A stretch of 38,811 bases of DNA from JBBQUP01 sp038212305 (GTDB lineage: Bacteria; Bacteroidota; Bacteroidia; Bacteroidales; Marinilabiliaceae): NCBI GenBank assembly GCA_038212305.1, contig JBBQUP010000021.1, positions 1-38,811 of the forward strand. Reading direction: 5' to 3'. The notes beneath the pieces were generated by a model. It did no database searches and had not been told where the DNA came from. It saw only the letters and a program-made list of their open reading frames with translations. Made by a program: the position numbers and the translations under genes. Of the stretch, positions 14,596 through 23,982 are shown piece by piece. Positions within the stretch are counted from its first letter, which is position 1. The number at the start of each line of letters is the position of its first letter.

Positions 14596-16713
14596 TTATT
14601 CCCTCGTTAAGCCTAAAGCATCGAATACCGTTTTTACAGGTGCAAAACAAGTTTTATCCATGCAAACATAAATCAAGTCCTCGCTCCCATTATCCTTATC
14701 AACAACCAATGGCAAGTTTGAATTTGCAGCATTGGCATATAAAGTAAACGGTTGATAATAATGTTGCATCTCTCTAGCTCTACTTATCCCATTTTTGCCC
14801 GAAAAAACAACTTGATAATTGGCAAATACTAAATTACCTAAAACCTGCGACCAACCCGAATAATAAGGTCCTCCTTCGGGGAAATGAGGCGATACAGCTA
14901 AAACCATTGTTTTGGTGCGCTCCTCCCATTGAGGAATCTCGAAATAGATGGACAGTTTTAGCAATACTCCCGCCATTACTGCATTTGATGATGGGGTAAC
15001 ATTATCCATAACTTCGGTTTTTCGAACAATCAAATCATGCGATTCGTCGGAAGTGTAATACAACAAAGGCGATTTATCAGATGAAAAATGAACGAGTGCA
15101 TATGTTGTAATTTGCTTCGACAGTGTGAGCCATTCTTCGTCAAATGTTATCTGATAAAGTTTTATAAAAGCATCCGCTAAAAAAGCATAATCATCAAGGA
15201 AGCCCGGTATTGAAACTTTACCATTCTTAAAATTTCGATATACCTGACCATTGGGTTGAATCATGTTTTTGGACAAAAACTGAGCATTTTGTTTTGCCAA
15301 GTTCAAAAAAACATCCTCCCCGGTAGCAGAATAGGCATCAACCAATCCGCTCAACATTAAAGCATTCCAAGCAGTTAGGACTTTATCATCTGTTGAAGGG
15401 CGCTCCCTTTTAGTAACGATATCAACCATTTTTTGCTTCACACTACTTAATTGCTTTCCAATACTTATAACCGATTGATTGGTTTGCTTGGCAATATCTT
15501 CTAAACTATTCGAAACGGTAAGAATATTTAGGCCGTGCTCCCAGTTGCCATGAGGCGTAATGCCAAAATACTGACAAGCAAACTCCAAGTCTTTAGCACC
15601 TAAATGCGTTGCTAACTCCTCGTATCGCCAAACATAAAAAGCACCCTCAACACCTTCGCTATCAGCGTTTATCGATGAGTAAAAGCCACCATCGTGCGAT
15701 TGAAGTTCGTTTTGCAAAAACTGCACTAATGTTAGCATGGTAGCTTTCAAATTCTCATCGCCCGTTTGCTGATAGGCATGAGCAAACAAGCTTAATAGCT
15801 GAGCATTATCGTACAACATCTTCTCGAAATGAGGTGCAAACCAATGATCATCAACCGAATATCGTGCAAACCCTCCATTTAACTGATCGTTTATTCCACC
15901 ATTAACAATTTTACGAAGTGTTAAAAGAGTTGCTTCTTGTGCCAACTTATTGCCAGTTGCAAAATAATACTGCATCAAAAACTCCCACCCAACAGGCAAA
16001 ACAAATTTTGGTGCTCCTTTAAAACCGCCATTGGTAAAATCAATTATTCCTTGCCAGTTATTAAACAAATTGTGATACATGGTTTTTGACAATTGATCCG
16101 TCTTAGCGTCAGGATTCAAAAGCAAATGATCTCCTTGCAATAAACCATCCGATACCGATTGAGCTTGTTTTTCAATATCGGAATATTGGGTTTTATACAA
16201 TTCTGCAACCTGTTGCAACAAACTCATCCATTGTTGTTTCTGGAAATAGGTCCCACCATAAAACGGCCGCCCATCGGGAAGTGCAAAGGCATTCAACGGC
16301 CATCCGCCTTGCCGTGTAAGTAATTGAACGGCATCCATGTATATTTTATCAACATCGGGTCTCTCTTCCCTATCGACCTTAATGCAAATAAAATTTTGAT
16401 TCATTATTTCAGCAATAGTAGAATCAGAAAAGGACTCGTGTTCCATAACATGGCACCAATGGCAAGCTGCGTAACCGATGCTAATTAACAGCGGTTTGTT
16501 TTGCTCTTTAGCTAATCTTAGAGCCTGATCACCCCAAGGATACCAGTTTACAGGATTGTGAGCATGTTGCAGTAAGTAAGGACTCGATTCGTGAATCAAG
16601 TGATTTACCGGCGTCTTTATTGTGGTTTGAGAATTATCCATTTTTTGGGAGTTTTCATTAGAAATAAATGGCAACAAACAGAATATCAAATAGTTTACAT
16701 TTTTTATCGCCAT
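14596..16713 (-). CDS. DUF255 thioredoxin-fold protein (YyaL/SPATA20 family)
   Basis: About 705 residues from the ATG at 16713; the frame is open to a TTG at 16731. The N-terminal thioredoxin-like domain (DUF255) shows the family hallmarks NHLIHESSPYLLQHAHNPVNWYPWG and the redox-like motif AACHWCHVMEHESF (C84 and C87), followed by VDREERPDVDKIYM and GGWPLN and GGTYF. The remaining ~500 residues form the (alpha/alpha)6 barrel typical of the family (GGFARYSVDDHWFAPHFEKMLYDNAQLL; DDYAFLADAFIKLYQ), like glycoside-processing or epimerase folds. A short hydrophobic N-terminal stretch (about residues 8-17) may be a signal or an overlong start; the next Met (about residue 25) would give a cytoplasmic form. 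The true substrate of the family is not established. Confidence 0.9.
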   Translation of the reverse strand: MAIKNVNYLIFCLLPFISNENSQKMDNSQTTIKTPVNHLIHESSPYLLQHAHNPVNWYPWGDQALRLAKEQNKPLLISIGYAACHWCHVMEHESFSDSTIAEIMNQNFICIKVDREERPDVDKIYMDAVQLLTRQGGWPLNAFALPDGRPFYGGTYFQKQQWMSLLQQVAELYKTQYSDIEKQAQSVSDGLLQGDHLLLNPDAKTDQLSKTMYHNLFNNWQGIIDFTNGGFKGAPKFVLPVGWEFLMQYYFATGNKLAQEATLLTLRKIVNGGINDQLNGGFARYSVDDHWFAPHFEKMLYDNAQLLSLFAHAYQQTGDENLKATMLTLVQFLQNELQSHDGGFYSSINADSEGVEGAFYVWRYEELATHLGAKDLEFACQYFGITPHGNWEHGLNILTVSNSLEDIAKQTNQSVISIGKQLSSVKQKMVDIVTKRERPSTDDKVLTAWNALMLSGLVDAYSATGEDVFLNLAKQNAQFLSKNMIQPNGQVYRNFKNGKVSIPGFLDDYAFLADAFIKLYQITFDEEWLTLSKQITTYALVHFSSDKSPLLYYTSDESHDLIVRKTEVMDNVTPSSNAVMAGVLLKLSIYFEIPQWEERTKTMVLAVSPHFPEGGPYYSGWSQVLGNLVFANYQVVFSGKNGISRAREMQHYYQPFTLYANAANSNLPLVVDKDNGSEDLIYVCMDKTCFAPVKTVFDALGLTRE

Positions 16714-16906
16714 AACTTTATACAACAACAATTGGCATATTAATCAAACAAAAAGAGCCAAATCATCAATTTATCAACCACAAAACAAACAATTGTAACC
16801 CCCAATGGTTCACATTTCAAATAGTAAAAAATATGAATCAAAAAAATTAACAGAAAATTTAAAGACTTTTAACACTTCGGAAACTTTATATGTGAAAATA
16901 GTTTCC

Positions 16907-16914
16907 TAAGTTTG
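16907..16914 (+). promoter_or_regulatory. Candidate -7 box upstream of the tetR-led efflux operon
   Basis: TAAGTTTG, followed by CATC, matches the Bacteroidota -7 consensus TAnnTTTG exactly and lies 31 bases before the tetR ATG. No good TTTG -33 box is seen at the usual spacing. An operator for the TetR protein would be expected nearby, but I see no clean palindrome. Confidence 0.45.
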
Positions 16915-16945
16915 CATCCGAATCAATTCCAAAATTTTACCAATT

Positions 16946-17563
16946 ATGGTTGAAATGACTCCGGAACAACTTGAAATAGTCCTAAAAGTTAAAGAGCTTT
17001 ATCTAAAATACGGGATAAAAAGCGTAACCATGGACGATGCTTGTCGAGAGATTGGCATCTCAAAAAAAACCATGTACCAGCACTTTACCGACAAAAGTCA
17101 GTTAGTTGAAGCCGCTGTGATGCATGAAATGGAACATCGATCAACACATTTTCATCAAATGATTGCTAGTAGTGAAGATGCTATTGCCGAGATGGTAAAT
17201 ATTCATCAGTACATGGATCGAATTCTAAAAACCCATAGCCATACTGTGGATTACGACATGAAAAAGTACTACCCTGCCCTATACAACGAACTATCGAAAC
17301 AACGTCATAATCATATTTTATCCATCCACCTAAACAACATTAACCGTGGACAGGCAGAAGGGCTTTATCGCACCGAAGTAAACCCCGAAATCATTGCCAA
17401 AATGTCCTTAATACGGGTTGACGGTTGCATAGATGGCTGCGTATTTAGTGTGGATGAACTCAACTCGCACCAAGTTTTTATAGGCATGATGATTTATCAC
17501 ATCAGAGGAATTGCAACATCTAAAGGCATTGCACGTTTAGAAGAACTCTTAAAGGAGCAATAG
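16946..17563 (+). CDS. TetR/AcrR family transcriptional regulator
   Basis: A 205-residue regulator. The N-terminal HTH is clear: YGIKSVTMDDACREIGISKKTMYQHFTDKSQLVEAAV (about residues 23-59), with the typical recognition helix (KKTMYQHF) and the K-L-V turn after it. The C-terminal ligand-binding part is helical and diverges as usual in the family, with a His-rich stretch near residues 60-75. It is the first gene of a four-gene set (regulator, TolC, adaptor, RND pump), 58 bases ahead of the tolC gene. By analogy with such operons, it likely represses its own operon until a toxic compound binds. Ligand unknown. Confidence 0.92.
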   Translation: MVEMTPEQLEIVLKVKELYLKYGIKSVTMDDACREIGISKKTMYQHFTDKSQLVEAAVMHEMEHRSTHFHQMIASSEDAIAEMVNIHQYMDRILKTHSHTVDYDMKKYYPALYNELSKQRHNHILSIHLNNINRGQAEGLYRTEVNPEIIAKMSLIRVDGCIDGCVFSVDELNSHQVFIGMMIYHIRGIATSKGIARLEELLKEQ

Positions 17564-17621
17564 ACGCCGAAGTAACTTATAGCAAAAATTAATAAAAGTT
17601 GAAAAATAAACAATAACACAT

Positions 17622-18938
17622 ATGAACAAACGAATTAAACTCAAATCATTACTTACGCTTACTTGTCTATTGCCCTTTGCACTTTCGACATTTAGCCAAC
17701 CAACTAGTGACACGCTCAAGCTCACGGTCAATCAGGCAACAAACCTGGCCATGATCAGCAACAAATCCATTCAATCATCACAGCTTGATGTGCAGAAGGC
17801 ACGTGCTAAAGTATGGGAAACAACCGGGATTGGACTGCCCAATATTTCGCTTTCGGGAACCTACACGCACATTTTCGAAGTTCCAACAATTGCATTCGGC
17901 TCTCCCGAACCAATTGCGCTTGGTATAAAAGACAATACAACGTTTGACTTAAAAGTAACTCAACTAATTTTTAGTGGCGATTACATTGTGGGATTACAAG
18001 CAGCGAAGGTGTACAAAGCCATCAGCGAAAAAAACTTAGTTAAACAACAGCTCGATACACGCCAAACCGTTTCGGAAACCTATTATTTGGCTCTGATTGT
18101 GGATGAAAATCTTAAAATCGTATCACAAAACAACGGTCTAACCGAGCAAACGCTAATAGAGCTCGAAGCCATGCTAGCGCAAGGTTTTATTGAAGACACA
18201 GAGGTTGACCAGTTAAAGCTTACGGTAAACTCGCTGAAAAATCTCGAAGCGTCGCTTATTGGTCAGAGCAAAAACTTGCAAAACCTACTTAAATTTCAAA
18301 TGGGTGTTGAGATAAATCAACCCGTTGAGCTCACCAACACCATTACCGAATTGGTTGAGGCATCAAGTATTGGTTCTATCAACCAACTCGACATTAACCA
18401 AAACATCGATTACCAAATTATGAGCAACATGGTGGGCGCTCAAAAACTAATCTTAAAACGCGAAAAAAGCACCTTTTTGCCAACCATTGCAGCGTATTAC
18501 AACCACCAAGAGTTATGGAAAAAAAACGATTTTAACTTTCAACCCAAAGATTTGGCAGGCTTAACACTTTCGCTCCCAATTATGGTTGGCACGCAGCGCT
18601 TGGCCAGAGTAAAGCAGGCATCATTAGCCTACATGCAATCGAAAATACAGCAAGCTGAGGCAGCTCAAGGACTACAACTAAAATACGATACCGAAAAACT
18701 AAACTACCACATAGCTGTAAACGACTACCTCAACAAAAAAGAGAACACCGAAATAAGTGAGCGTATCTTCAAAAAAACCACCATCAAACTCAAAGAGGGA
18801 ATGGCTTCAACGCTCGATTTATCGCAGATTCAAATGCAATACCTCAACACAGTAAGCGACTATTACAGCTCGGCACTTACACTGCTAAAAGCCAAAGCTA
18901 GCATGGACAGGCTCTTATCGCTTCCCATCAATAAATAA
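17622..18938 (+). CDS. TolC-family outer-membrane efflux protein
   Basis: A 438-residue protein with a signal peptide (MNKRIKLKSLLTLTCLLPFALSTFS, cleavage near SQ). It has the two-fold repeat of TolC-type outer-membrane factors: long heptad-rich helices (residues about 40-75, 140-215, 330-420) and short beta segments, with the N-terminal LTVNQATNLAMISNKSIQSSQLDV block and the C-terminal TIKLKEGMASTLDLSQIQMQYL block that recur in this family. It forms the outer-membrane channel for the adaptor and RND pump encoded next, 36 bases downstream. Size is normal for the family. Confidence 0.92.
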   Translation: MNKRIKLKSLLTLTCLLPFALSTFSQPTSDTLKLTVNQATNLAMISNKSIQSSQLDVQKARAKVWETTGIGLPNISLSGTYTHIFEVPTIAFGSPEPIALGIKDNTTFDLKVTQLIFSGDYIVGLQAAKVYKAISEKNLVKQQLDTRQTVSETYYLALIVDENLKIVSQNNGLTEQTLIELEAMLAQGFIEDTEVDQLKLTVNSLKNLEASLIGQSKNLQNLLKFQMGVEINQPVELTNTITELVEASSIGSINQLDINQNIDYQIMSNMVGAQKLILKREKSTFLPTIAAYYNHQELWKKNDFNFQPKDLAGLTLSLPIMVGTQRLARVKQASLAYMQSKIQQAEAAQGLQLKYDTEKLNYHIAVNDYLNKKENTEISERIFKKTTIKLKEGMASTLDLSQIQMQYLNTVSDYYSSALTLLKAKASMDRLLSLPINK

Positions 18939-18974
18939 TCAACCTAATAATAAATAAAAATAAATCATACCGAT

Positions 18975-20093
18975 ATGAACACCTTACAAAAATTACTTTA
19001 TACCCTAGCAGCTGTTTTGCTAGTTATCAGTTGCAAACCCGACAAGCAAAAACAGCTTATTGAGTTGAAAAAACAGCAAACAGAGCTTACCAATCAAATT
19101 CAAACACTAGAGAAAGAGTTAATGGCAGCAGACACCACTGGAGTAGAAGAAGGTATTCCGGTCACTATAACCGTTTTAGAAGCTAAACCCTTTGCACACT
19201 TTGTTGAAGTACATGGAAAACTCGATGGCGAAGAGAGCTTACCTATTTTCCCTAAATCGGGCGGGGTGGTACAAAAGGTTTTTGTGCAAGTAGGCTCGGT
19301 GGTTAAAAAAGGTCAAATACTAGCTAGTCTCGATGATTCAGCCATTCAAAAAACGCTCGACCAAACCAAATCGCAATACAACTTAGCGCTTGAGCTATTC
19401 GAACGCCAGTCGAAACTTTGGGAACAAAAAATTGGCTCCGAAATGCAATACCTGCAAGCTAAAAGTCAAAAAGAGACCTTAGAAAATGCAGTGGCTTCGC
19501 TACAAGAGCAAGTTGATTACACCAAAATTAAATCACCCATTAACGGCACGGTTGAGAATTTACCAATTAAAATTGGACAAGGCGTTTCACCTGCTCAAGC
19601 AGCTGCAATGGTTATTAATTTTAGCTCTATGAAAATTGTTTCCGATGTTCCCGAAGCATATGGCCCATCGATCAGAGCAGGCGATTCGGCAAAGGTTTTC
19701 TTTCCCGATCTCGACAAAGAACTTGCAACCACTATCACCACATCGAGCAAATACATCAACCCTGTAAACCGTACCTTTCAAATCGAAGCCAAAGTGCCTT
19801 CGAGCGACGCATCGTTTAAAACCAACATGGTTGCTGTAATTAAAATTGCCGATTACACAAACTCCCAAGCCATTACCATTCCTATCAATTACATACAAAC
19901 CGATGCCAATGGAAGTTATGTTTTTGTCGCTTCTAATCAAAACGAAAAGATGGTGGCAACAAAAAAATACATCAACCAAGGAAAAAGTTACAATGGGTTG
20001 GTTGAAATTACCCAAGGCCTTGTTGCTGGCGATAAAATTATTACTTCGGGATATCTTCAATTAAATGAAGGTGTGAAAATCGCGATTAAATAA
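18975..20093 (+). CDS. RND efflux periplasmic adaptor (membrane fusion) lipoprotein
   Basis: A 372-residue protein with a lipoprotein signal (lipobox VISC, Cys20), so it is probably anchored by a lipid on the periplasmic side. A heptad-rich segment follows (about 25-55). The barrel-sandwich/biotinyl-lipoyl-like hybrid halves are visible as LPIFPKSGGVVQKVFVQVGSVVKKGQILASLDD and YTKIKSPINGTVENLPIKIGQGVSPAQ, flanking the alpha-helical hairpin. A beta-barrel domain and C-terminal membrane-proximal domain (KYINQGKSYNGLVEITQGLVAGDKIITSGYLQLNEG) complete it. It bridges the pump (16 bases downstream) and the TolC-type channel. Confidence 0.93.
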   Translation: MNTLQKLLYTLAAVLLVISCKPDKQKQLIELKKQQTELTNQIQTLEKELMAADTTGVEEGIPVTITVLEAKPFAHFVEVHGKLDGEESLPIFPKSGGVVQKVFVQVGSVVKKGQILASLDDSAIQKTLDQTKSQYNLALELFERQSKLWEQKIGSEMQYLQAKSQKETLENAVASLQEQVDYTKIKSPINGTVENLPIKIGQGVSPAQAAAMVINFSSMKIVSDVPEAYGPSIRAGDSAKVFFPDLDKELATTITTSSKYINPVNRTFQIEAKVPSSDASFKTNMVAVIKIADYTNSQAITIPINYIQTDANGSYVFVASNQNEKMVATKKYINQGKSYNGLVEITQGLVAGDKIITSGYLQLNEGVKIAIK

Positions 20094-20109
20094 CCCAAAC
20101 TATTAGAAC

Positions 20110-23100
20110 ATGAACAAATTAGTTAAAGAATTTAAGCCCACCAGTTGGGCCATCGATAATAAAACAAGCATATATGTGCTGGTTGCCATCCTCTTTATTT
20201 TTGGGATAACCACCTATAATCGCTTGCCAAAAGAACAGTTCCCCGAAATTGTGATCCCAACCATTATTGTGAGCACCATTTACCCAGGAACCTCTCCTCT
20301 CGACATTGAAAACCTCATTACCCGACCGCTGGAAAAAAACATGAAGTCGATAAATGGGGTAAAGGATATCAAATCCAACTCAATACAAGATGTCTCATCA
20401 ATTGTTATTGAGTTTCAAACAGGTATTGATGTAAACGATGCCAAGCAAAAAGTGAAAGATGCAGTTGATAAAACCAAAAACGATTTGCCGTCGGACTTAG
20501 ATCAAGACCCAATAGTAAAAGAGATTGACATTTCGGAATTTCCGATAATGTACATAAATCTTTCGGGCGATTTTCCTCTGGATAAGATTAAGGATTATGC
20601 TGATGACGTTCAGGATAAAATCGAAGAACTTCCCGAAATTACACGCGTTGACATAGTTGGCGCACTCGAAAAAGAGATTCAGGTAAACCTGGATATGCAC
20701 AAGATGAATGCCTACAAGCTCACATTTAATGATGTTGATCGAGCCATTGGAAGCGAAAACTTAACCATTTCAGGCGGTAGTATCAACATGCAAGGCATGA
20801 GTAGAAACATTCGCATTGTTGGGGAATTTAAGGACATTGAAACACTTAAAAATTTGGTGATTGGCGCTTCGGGCGGAGGTCATATCTACCTTAAAGATGT
20901 AGCTGAAGTAAAACATGGCTTTAAAGATCAAGAGAGTTTTGCCCGTTTAGACAGCAAAAATGTAATTACGCTGAACATCATTAAGAAAAGCGGACAAAAC
21001 CTACTAGAGGCATCCGATAAAATTAAAATCATTTTAAATAATTTGTCGAGTACTAAATTTCCAAAAGATCTAAAAATTAATATCTCGGGTGATCAAAGCA
21101 AATTCACCAAAACAACACTTACCGACCTGAATAATACCATTATTATTGGTTTTATTTTAGTTACAATTGTGCTCATGTTTTTCATGGGAGTAACCAATGC
21201 CTTTTTTGTGGCCATGTCGGTTCCCTTATCTATGATGCTTGCCTATTTGGTAATGCCTGGCATTGGATTTACGCTAAACATGCTGGTGATGTTTGCCTTT
21301 ATTTTTGCACTGGGTATTGTGGTGGATGATGCCATTGTGGTGATCGAAAATACCCACAGGGTTTTTATGACAGGCAATTACAGTGTTGAACAGGCTGCCA
21401 AATATGCTGCTGGAGAAGTTTTCGTACCCATTTTCGCAGGAACACTCACCACGCTGGCCCCCTTCTTTCCATTGGCGTTTTGGCCAGGTGTTATTGGATC
21501 GTTTATGCACTTTATACCAGTCACACTCATCATTACCTTGTGTGCATCACTCATAGTGGCCTACATCATCAATCCGGTTTTTGCCGTTCAGTTCATGAAA
21601 AAAGATGAAGAGCACAAAGGCATGCCTCGCAAAGGCATGTGGATAATTGTAGCCATTCTAACTGGTCTTGGAATAATTTTTCACTTGGCACAATCGCCAC
21701 TTATTGCGAATTTAATACTTGTTTTTGCTATTTTGATGGTATGGCACAACATGTTAGGATTTAAAATTTTACTTCATTTCCAACATGTGTTTATCCCCAA
21801 AATGCTCAACATATATGAACGTTTATTGCGCTCAGTACTGCAAGGATATCGTCCATTGTGGATTCTGATTTCGGTGGTTGTAATGTTTGTTGGCACCATC
21901 TTTTTAACCTCTTCGGTTGGACTAAAAGTTGTTTTCTTCCCCGATAATGAACCAAATTTATTACACACCTACATTAAACTACCTGTTGGAACTGACGTGA
22001 ACGTGACGGATAGCATCACCAAAATTGTTGAACAACGAGTAATGAATGCTGTGGGACAAGACAATCCTTTAGTTGAATCAATCATATCCAATGTGGCCAT
22101 TGGTGCATCTGCAAACATTTTCGATTCGGGCACAAAGAATACACACAAAGCAAAAGTCACCGTTAATTTTGTTGAATTTGGCAAAAGGGATGGTCAAAGC
22201 ACCAATCAATATCTCGAAAAAATTAGGGAGGCTGTCAAAGGAATTCCTGGTACAGAAATTAATGTTGAGAAAGAGGAAAGTGGCCCTCCGAAAGGCAAAC
22301 CCGTTAACATTGAAATAAGCAGTGACGATTTGGACAAGTTAGTTTTAACCACAAATCATTTTATTAGCTATCTTGATTCACTAAAAATTCCAGGCTCGGA
22401 CAAATTTAAAACCGATTTTGAAAGCACTAAGCCCGAGGTGATTATAAATATCGACAGGGTACGCGCCAATCTCGAAGGTGTTTCAACTGCTCAGGTTGGA
22501 TCCGAACTGCGTACAGCAGTGTATGGCAAAGAGTCGTCGAAATACCGCGAAGGTGAAGATCAATACCCCATTCAGCTTCGATTCCAGAAAAATCAACGCG
22601 AGAACATCGATCAGCTCATCAATATTCAAATCACTTATCGCGACATGAACTCGGGTATCCTGCGAAGCATTCCGCTTTCGGCAGTGGCTAAAACCGACTA
22701 TATGAATTCGGTAGGTGGTGTTACGCGATTGAACCTTAAACGTGTGATTACCGTTAACTCAAACGTAGTAACTGGATACACAGCCAACGAAATTGTGGCA
22801 GGTGTTCAACGCAGCATCCCTCAGTTTTCGAAACCCGCTGATGTGGAAATTAACATTACCGGTGAGCAAGAAGACCAAAAGGAGTCATCCGACTTTTTAG
22901 GTTTGGCCATGATGCTATCATTGTGTTTGATATTCTTCATCTTGATCACCCAATTTAACTCCCTTTCGAAACCGGTTATTATTTTATCTGCCGTTCTCTT
23001 TAGTATTATTGGAGTTTTGCTTGGATTTATTTTTTCCGATATGTCGGTATCCATTATCATGACTGGTATGGGCGTGGTTGCACTTGCCGGTATTGTGGTT

Positions 23101-23484
23101 CGTAACGGAATTCTGCTGGTTGAATTTGCCGACGTGCTACATGCACAAGGCTACAGAACGCGTGAAGCCATTGTACAAGCAGGTAAAGCGCGTATAACTC
23201 CAGTGATATTAACCGCAGCCTCAACCATTTTAGGTTTAATACCTCTCGCTATTGGGTTTAACATCGACTTTGTTGGACTATTTACCAGCTTCGAACCACA
23301 CATTCACTTTGGTGGCGATAACGTTATGTTTTTCGGACCCCTATCGTGGACAATTATTTTTGGATTAACCTTTGCGACATTCCTTACTTTGCTTATGGTT
23401 CCTGCATTATACCAAATGGCGTATGTACTTAAACTAAAAGTAAAACGCATTTCACATCGAATGAAAATTCGAAAACTAAACTAA
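20110..23484 (+). CDS. RND efflux transporter permease (AcrB-type) with two extra membrane helices
   Basis: A 1124-residue inner-membrane proton-driven pump. TM1 is at about 20-38. The hydrophobic block after the first porter region (about 343-495) contains the TM4 acidic pair D406/D407 in LGIVVDDAIVVIEN, essential for proton relay in the family. The second half mirrors it (TM7 about 583-600; ITGEQEDQKESSDFLGLAMMLSLCLIFFILI, then GIVVRNGILLVEF). The chain is 60-100 residues longer than usual. An insert at about 498-565 holds two extra hydrophobic segments (about 510-527 and 531-552), and an expanded loop before the last helix includes FNIDFVGLFTSFEPHIHFGG. Porter-domain features fit drug or small-molecule export; substrate unknown. 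It is the last gene of the operon, followed by a terminator at 23491-23523. Confidence 0.94.
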   Translation: MNKLVKEFKPTSWAIDNKTSIYVLVAILFIFGITTYNRLPKEQFPEIVIPTIIVSTIYPGTSPLDIENLITRPLEKNMKSINGVKDIKSNSIQDVSSIVIEFQTGIDVNDAKQKVKDAVDKTKNDLPSDLDQDPIVKEIDISEFPIMYINLSGDFPLDKIKDYADDVQDKIEELPEITRVDIVGALEKEIQVNLDMHKMNAYKLTFNDVDRAIGSENLTISGGSINMQGMSRNIRIVGEFKDIETLKNLVIGASGGGHIYLKDVAEVKHGFKDQESFARLDSKNVITLNIIKKSGQNLLEASDKIKIILNNLSSTKFPKDLKINISGDQSKFTKTTLTDLNNTIIIGFILVTIVLMFFMGVTNAFFVAMSVPLSMMLAYLVMPGIGFTLNMLVMFAFIFALGIVVDDAIVVIENTHRVFMTGNYSVEQAAKYAAGEVFVPIFAGTLTTLAPFFPLAFWPGVIGSFMHFIPVTLIITLCASLIVAYIINPVFAVQFMKKDEEHKGMPRKGMWIIVAILTGLGIIFHLAQSPLIANLILVFAILMVWHNMLGFKILLHFQHVFIPKMLNIYERLLRSVLQGYRPLWILISVVVMFVGTIFLTSSVGLKVVFFPDNEPNLLHTYIKLPVGTDVNVTDSITKIVEQRVMNAVGQDNPLVESIISNVAIGASANIFDSGTKNTHKAKVTVNFVEFGKRDGQSTNQYLEKIREAVKGIPGTEINVEKEESGPPKGKPVNIEISSDDLDKLVLTTNHFISYLDSLKIPGSDKFKTDFESTKPEVIINIDRVRANLEGVSTAQVGSELRTAVYGKESSKYREGEDQYPIQLRFQKNQRENIDQLINIQITYRDMNSGILRSIPLSAVAKTDYMNSVGGVTRLNLKRVITVNSNVVTGYTANEIVAGVQRSIPQFSKPADVEINITGEQEDQKESSDFLGLAMMLSLCLIFFILITQFNSLSKPVIILSAVLFSIIGVLLGFIFSDMSVSIIMTGMGVVALAGIVVRNGILLVEFADVLHAQGYRTREAIVQAGKARITPVILTAASTILGLIPLAIGFNIDFVGLFTSFEPHIHFGGDNVMFFGPLSWTIIFGLTFATFLTLLMVPALYQMAYVLKLKVKRISHRMKIRKLN

Positions 23485-23490
23485 TAACAC

Positions 23491-23523
23491 ACTCCGGGTT
23501 CAAAAAAAGCTCGGAGTTTTTTT
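23491..23523 (+). terminator. Terminator of the efflux operon
   Basis: The stem ACTCCGGG (23491-23498) pairs with CTCGGAGT (23510-23517), mostly perfect with one G-T pair. A run of seven T follows. It begins seven bases after the pump stop codon. Confidence 0.8.
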
Positions 23524-23539
23524 CAATCTCATAAAAAAG

Positions 23540-23577
23540 AACATTTTAGAAGTTTTTTGCAAAATGTTCGATTTTGC
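23540..23577 (+). promoter_or_regulatory. Overlapping alternative hairpins upstream of the ACP-like gene
   Basis: AACATTTT (23540-23547) can pair with AAAATGTT (23561-23568), 8 bp. Alternatively GCAAAAT (23559-23565) can pair with ATTTTGC (23571-23577), 7 bp. The two stems share bases and exclude each other. They lie about 55-95 bases before the ATG at 23633. Whether this region is transcribed is not known. Confidence 0.3.
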
Positions 23578-23632
23578 GTACGTGTAGGGAATCTTTTAAT
23601 TGTCTTTAAAGAATAATGCAAATAAAAAGAAT

Positions 23633-23872
23633 ATGACAGCAAAAAAAATACGCCGCAACCTGTACCGAGTTTTGAGAAAAACAGGGGTACCTAGGCAATT
23701 TATTGCAGATGATGCAGGATTAAAAGATGAATTACTTCAAGATGATATTGACATGATCTGTTTCTTATTTTACTTAGAAACTAATTTTCATGTTGAAGTT
23801 AAAACAAATGATATTGAAGAACTATCATCAGTTAAATCAACAATTGATTACTTACAAAGGCATTGCGCCTAA
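23633..23872 (+). CDS. Acyl-carrier-protein-like small protein lacking the serine
   Basis: A 79-residue protein from the ATG at 23633; the frame is open to a TTG at 23600, which I reject. Length, helix pattern and the segment LQDDIDMICFLFYLETNFHV (from residue 35) followed by V-K-S-T-I-D-Y-L-Q match the acyl carrier fold, where the canonical motif is D-S-L-D before helix II. Here the motif reads DDID, so the phosphopantetheine serine position is Asp38 and the protein cannot be charged in the usual way. The N-terminal helix is unusually basic (KKIRRNLYRVLRK). It is isolated from any fatty-acid or polyketide gene. Possible roles are a non-acylated scaffold or regulatory partner. Fold assignment is moderate. 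Confidence 0.65.
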   Translation: MTAKKIRRNLYRVLRKTGVPRQFIADDAGLKDELLQDDIDMICFLFYLETNFHVEVKTNDIEELSSVKSTIDYLQRHCA

Positions 23873-23899
23873 CTTATTTTTTCAGTGACTCTCCTTCCG

Positions 23900-23966
23900 A
23901 CTGTTTTCAAGGCATATTAAATTAAGTCAATTCCAATATCTAGCTGCTTTGAAAACAGTTTTTTTA
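23900..23966 (+). terminator. Long-loop terminator after the ACP-like gene
   Basis: Left arm ACTGTTTTCAAG (23900-23911) pairs with CTTTGAAAACAGT (23947-23959) over about 12 bp, with a loop of about 35 bases. The right arm runs directly into seven T (23959-23965). It sits 28 bases past the stop. Confidence 0.65.
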
Positions 23967-23982
23967 TGCCCAATCCGAACTA

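Noticed and set aside
19587..20060. 157-residue ORF on the minus strand
   Set aside because: It lies antisense inside the efflux adaptor gene, which has clear domain motifs.
23600..23632. TTG start adding 11 residues to the ACP-like protein
   Set aside because: The added residues are polar low-complexity (SLKNNANKKN) and the ATG at 23633 starts the first predicted helix.
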